Assembly: GCA_002077045.2 (NCBI GenBank)
Contig: KZ111144.1
Span: 1,078,026-1,142,025 of the forward strand
DNA length: 64,000 nucleotides
From: Rachicladosporium sp. CCFEE 5018
Lineage: Eukaryota > Ascomycota > Dothideomycetes > Cladosporiales > Cladosporiaceae
Direction of reading: 5' to 3'
Shown: piece by piece, positions 63,242-64,000 of the stretch
How the letters are laid out: each line of letters opens with the position of its first letter
Numbering within the stretch: position 1 is the first letter of the stretch
Program-made: the position numbers and the translations under genes
Notes under the pieces: generated by a model
What the model saw: the letters and a program-made list of their open reading frames with translations, nothing else
Databases searched by the model: none
What the model was told of the DNA's origin: nothing

Positions 63242-64000
63242 ATGACTACCCTCGTCCCACGAGAGCCGTACAGTCCGGCAGAAGTTGCAAGGCTATATCC
63301 TCAAAGCCTTCAGCTGCGACAGGTGCAGGTGCTGCTCCGCCATGGCGAGCGTACGCCCGTCTCAGCGCGCTTCAAGAATGTGAGTTCATCTTAGTAAGAA
63401 ATGTATCTCTGCTAGACACTAATCACGTTGCAAAGGCCGGACTTGCCGCTTACTGGCCATACTGCCAAGCTGCGAATGAGATGAAGTCTGCAGTCATGTC
63501 TGCAGACTCTTCGTGGGACACTATGGCCTGGAGGCGAAGACTGGAGGTATTTGATCGTCAATTGAATCCGACATCAGGATCGGACAGCCCTGCCCTCACT
63601 CAGACATCGAAGGGTCAAGTGCATTCGATCTGTCAACCGGGCGAACTGACTGATCGTGGTCGCGAGACTACGCTGGCGCTCGGCGAGCGACTACGAAGTC
63701 TCTATGTAGGCCAGCTTGGCTTTCTGCCCAGTCTGCTCAACGCCAAGTCTTCGTCTGCGGTCTACCTCCGCGCGACACCCATTCCCAGAGCACTCGAGAG
63801 CACCCAACAAGCGTTCCGAGGACTCTATCCGCCGACCTCGCGCAGTGCCGAACTGCCACCACCCGTCATCGTGCAGCGTGCCATCCAGGACGAAACGCTG
63901 TTCCCTAATGAGGGTGCATGCAAACGCTTTGGTGAGCTTGCGAAGGCATTCGCAGATCGGACTGCGCAAATCTGGAATCCATCGCCTGAGCTCGCCTACA
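63242..64000 (+). CDS. Histidine acid phosphatase family protein (copy A'), cut by window end
   Basis: Exon 1 is 63242-63379 (RHGERTPVSARFKN, catalytic histidine) and exon 2 starts at 63436 (AGLAAYWPYCQAANEMK). The 56-nt intron has donor GTGAGT and ACTAATCAC before the acceptor. The coding sequence is open to position 64000, covering about 234 residues of the ~508 expected. The HD motif lies beyond the window. The sequence is almost identical to copy A through the visible part. Confidence 0.85.

Noticed and set aside
1..64000. tRNA, rRNA or CRISPR features
   Set aside because: I looked for B-box-like GGTTCGA motifs, rRNA-like tracts and regularly spaced repeats on both strands and found nothing convincing; a covariance-model search was not possible.

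Overview
The window is nuclear DNA of a filamentous ascomycete. Coding exons are separated by GT-AG introns of mostly 48-75 nt, and the gene content is typically fungal: HET-domain proteins, a QDE-1-type RNA-dependent RNA polymerase, a pepsin-like secreted protease, a DHA2 drug/boron-type MFS transporter and a tyrosine-recombinase element. Many genes occur twice with strong divergence at synonymous sites. That is what a duplicated or hybrid (allodiploid) genome looks like; a Hortaea-like black yeast of the Dothideomycetes would fit, but the species assignment is inference.

Layout. 0-15.4 kb (block A): partial HET gene (-), SGF29 (-), histidine acid phosphatase (-), mitochondrial-type PPR protein (+), VWA protein (+), RNA-dependent RNA polymerase with an internal stop (-), TCTP (-), 5' end of RPS22 (+), then a 100-N gap. 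15.5-29.9 kb (block C1): PGM-family/Tfc7-like protein, Hsp70-like protein, ARL3, GTR2, an MFS transporter with a frameshift (-), MHF2/CENP-X, and a HET protein. 30.4-40.0 kb (single copy here): RPL17 (-) and NOP1 (+) sharing a promoter, PAP1, a secreted aspartic protease, a flavin-reductase-like gene, then a second 100-N gap. 40.1-57.7 kb (block C2): a second copy of block C in the same orientation and order, with a ~3.8 kb tyrosine-recombinase element inserted in front of the Hsp70-like gene, an intact MFS gene and a decayed HET gene. 58.1-64.0 kb (block A'): an inverted second copy of VWA, PPR and phosphatase.

The duplicated blocks are the main story. C2 runs into inverted A' without Ns, whereas C1 runs into RPL17/NOP1, so the two homeologous regions differ by a rearrangement whose breakpoint lies next to the HET gene (or the assembly is chimeric). 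Both N gaps end inside the same PGM gene, so those two joins are suspect. Divergence between copies is patchy: about 8-12% in parts of Hsp70-like exon 3 and ARL3, but about 1% in Hsp70-like exon 1 and the 3' half of ARL3, with a sharp switch. That pattern suggests gene conversion.

Functional links are mostly housekeeping. RPL17/NOP1, TCTP/RPS22 and GTR2 (TORC1 branch) concern ribosome production and growth control; SGF29, PAP1 and the Tfc7-like gene concern transcription and mRNA formation; MHF2 acts at DNA repair forks and kinetochores. The least ordinary item is an 840-residue tyrosine recombinase with all catalytic residues, three copies of a 15-bp palindrome in and around its gene, and a 14-bp-stem hairpin near one end of the element.
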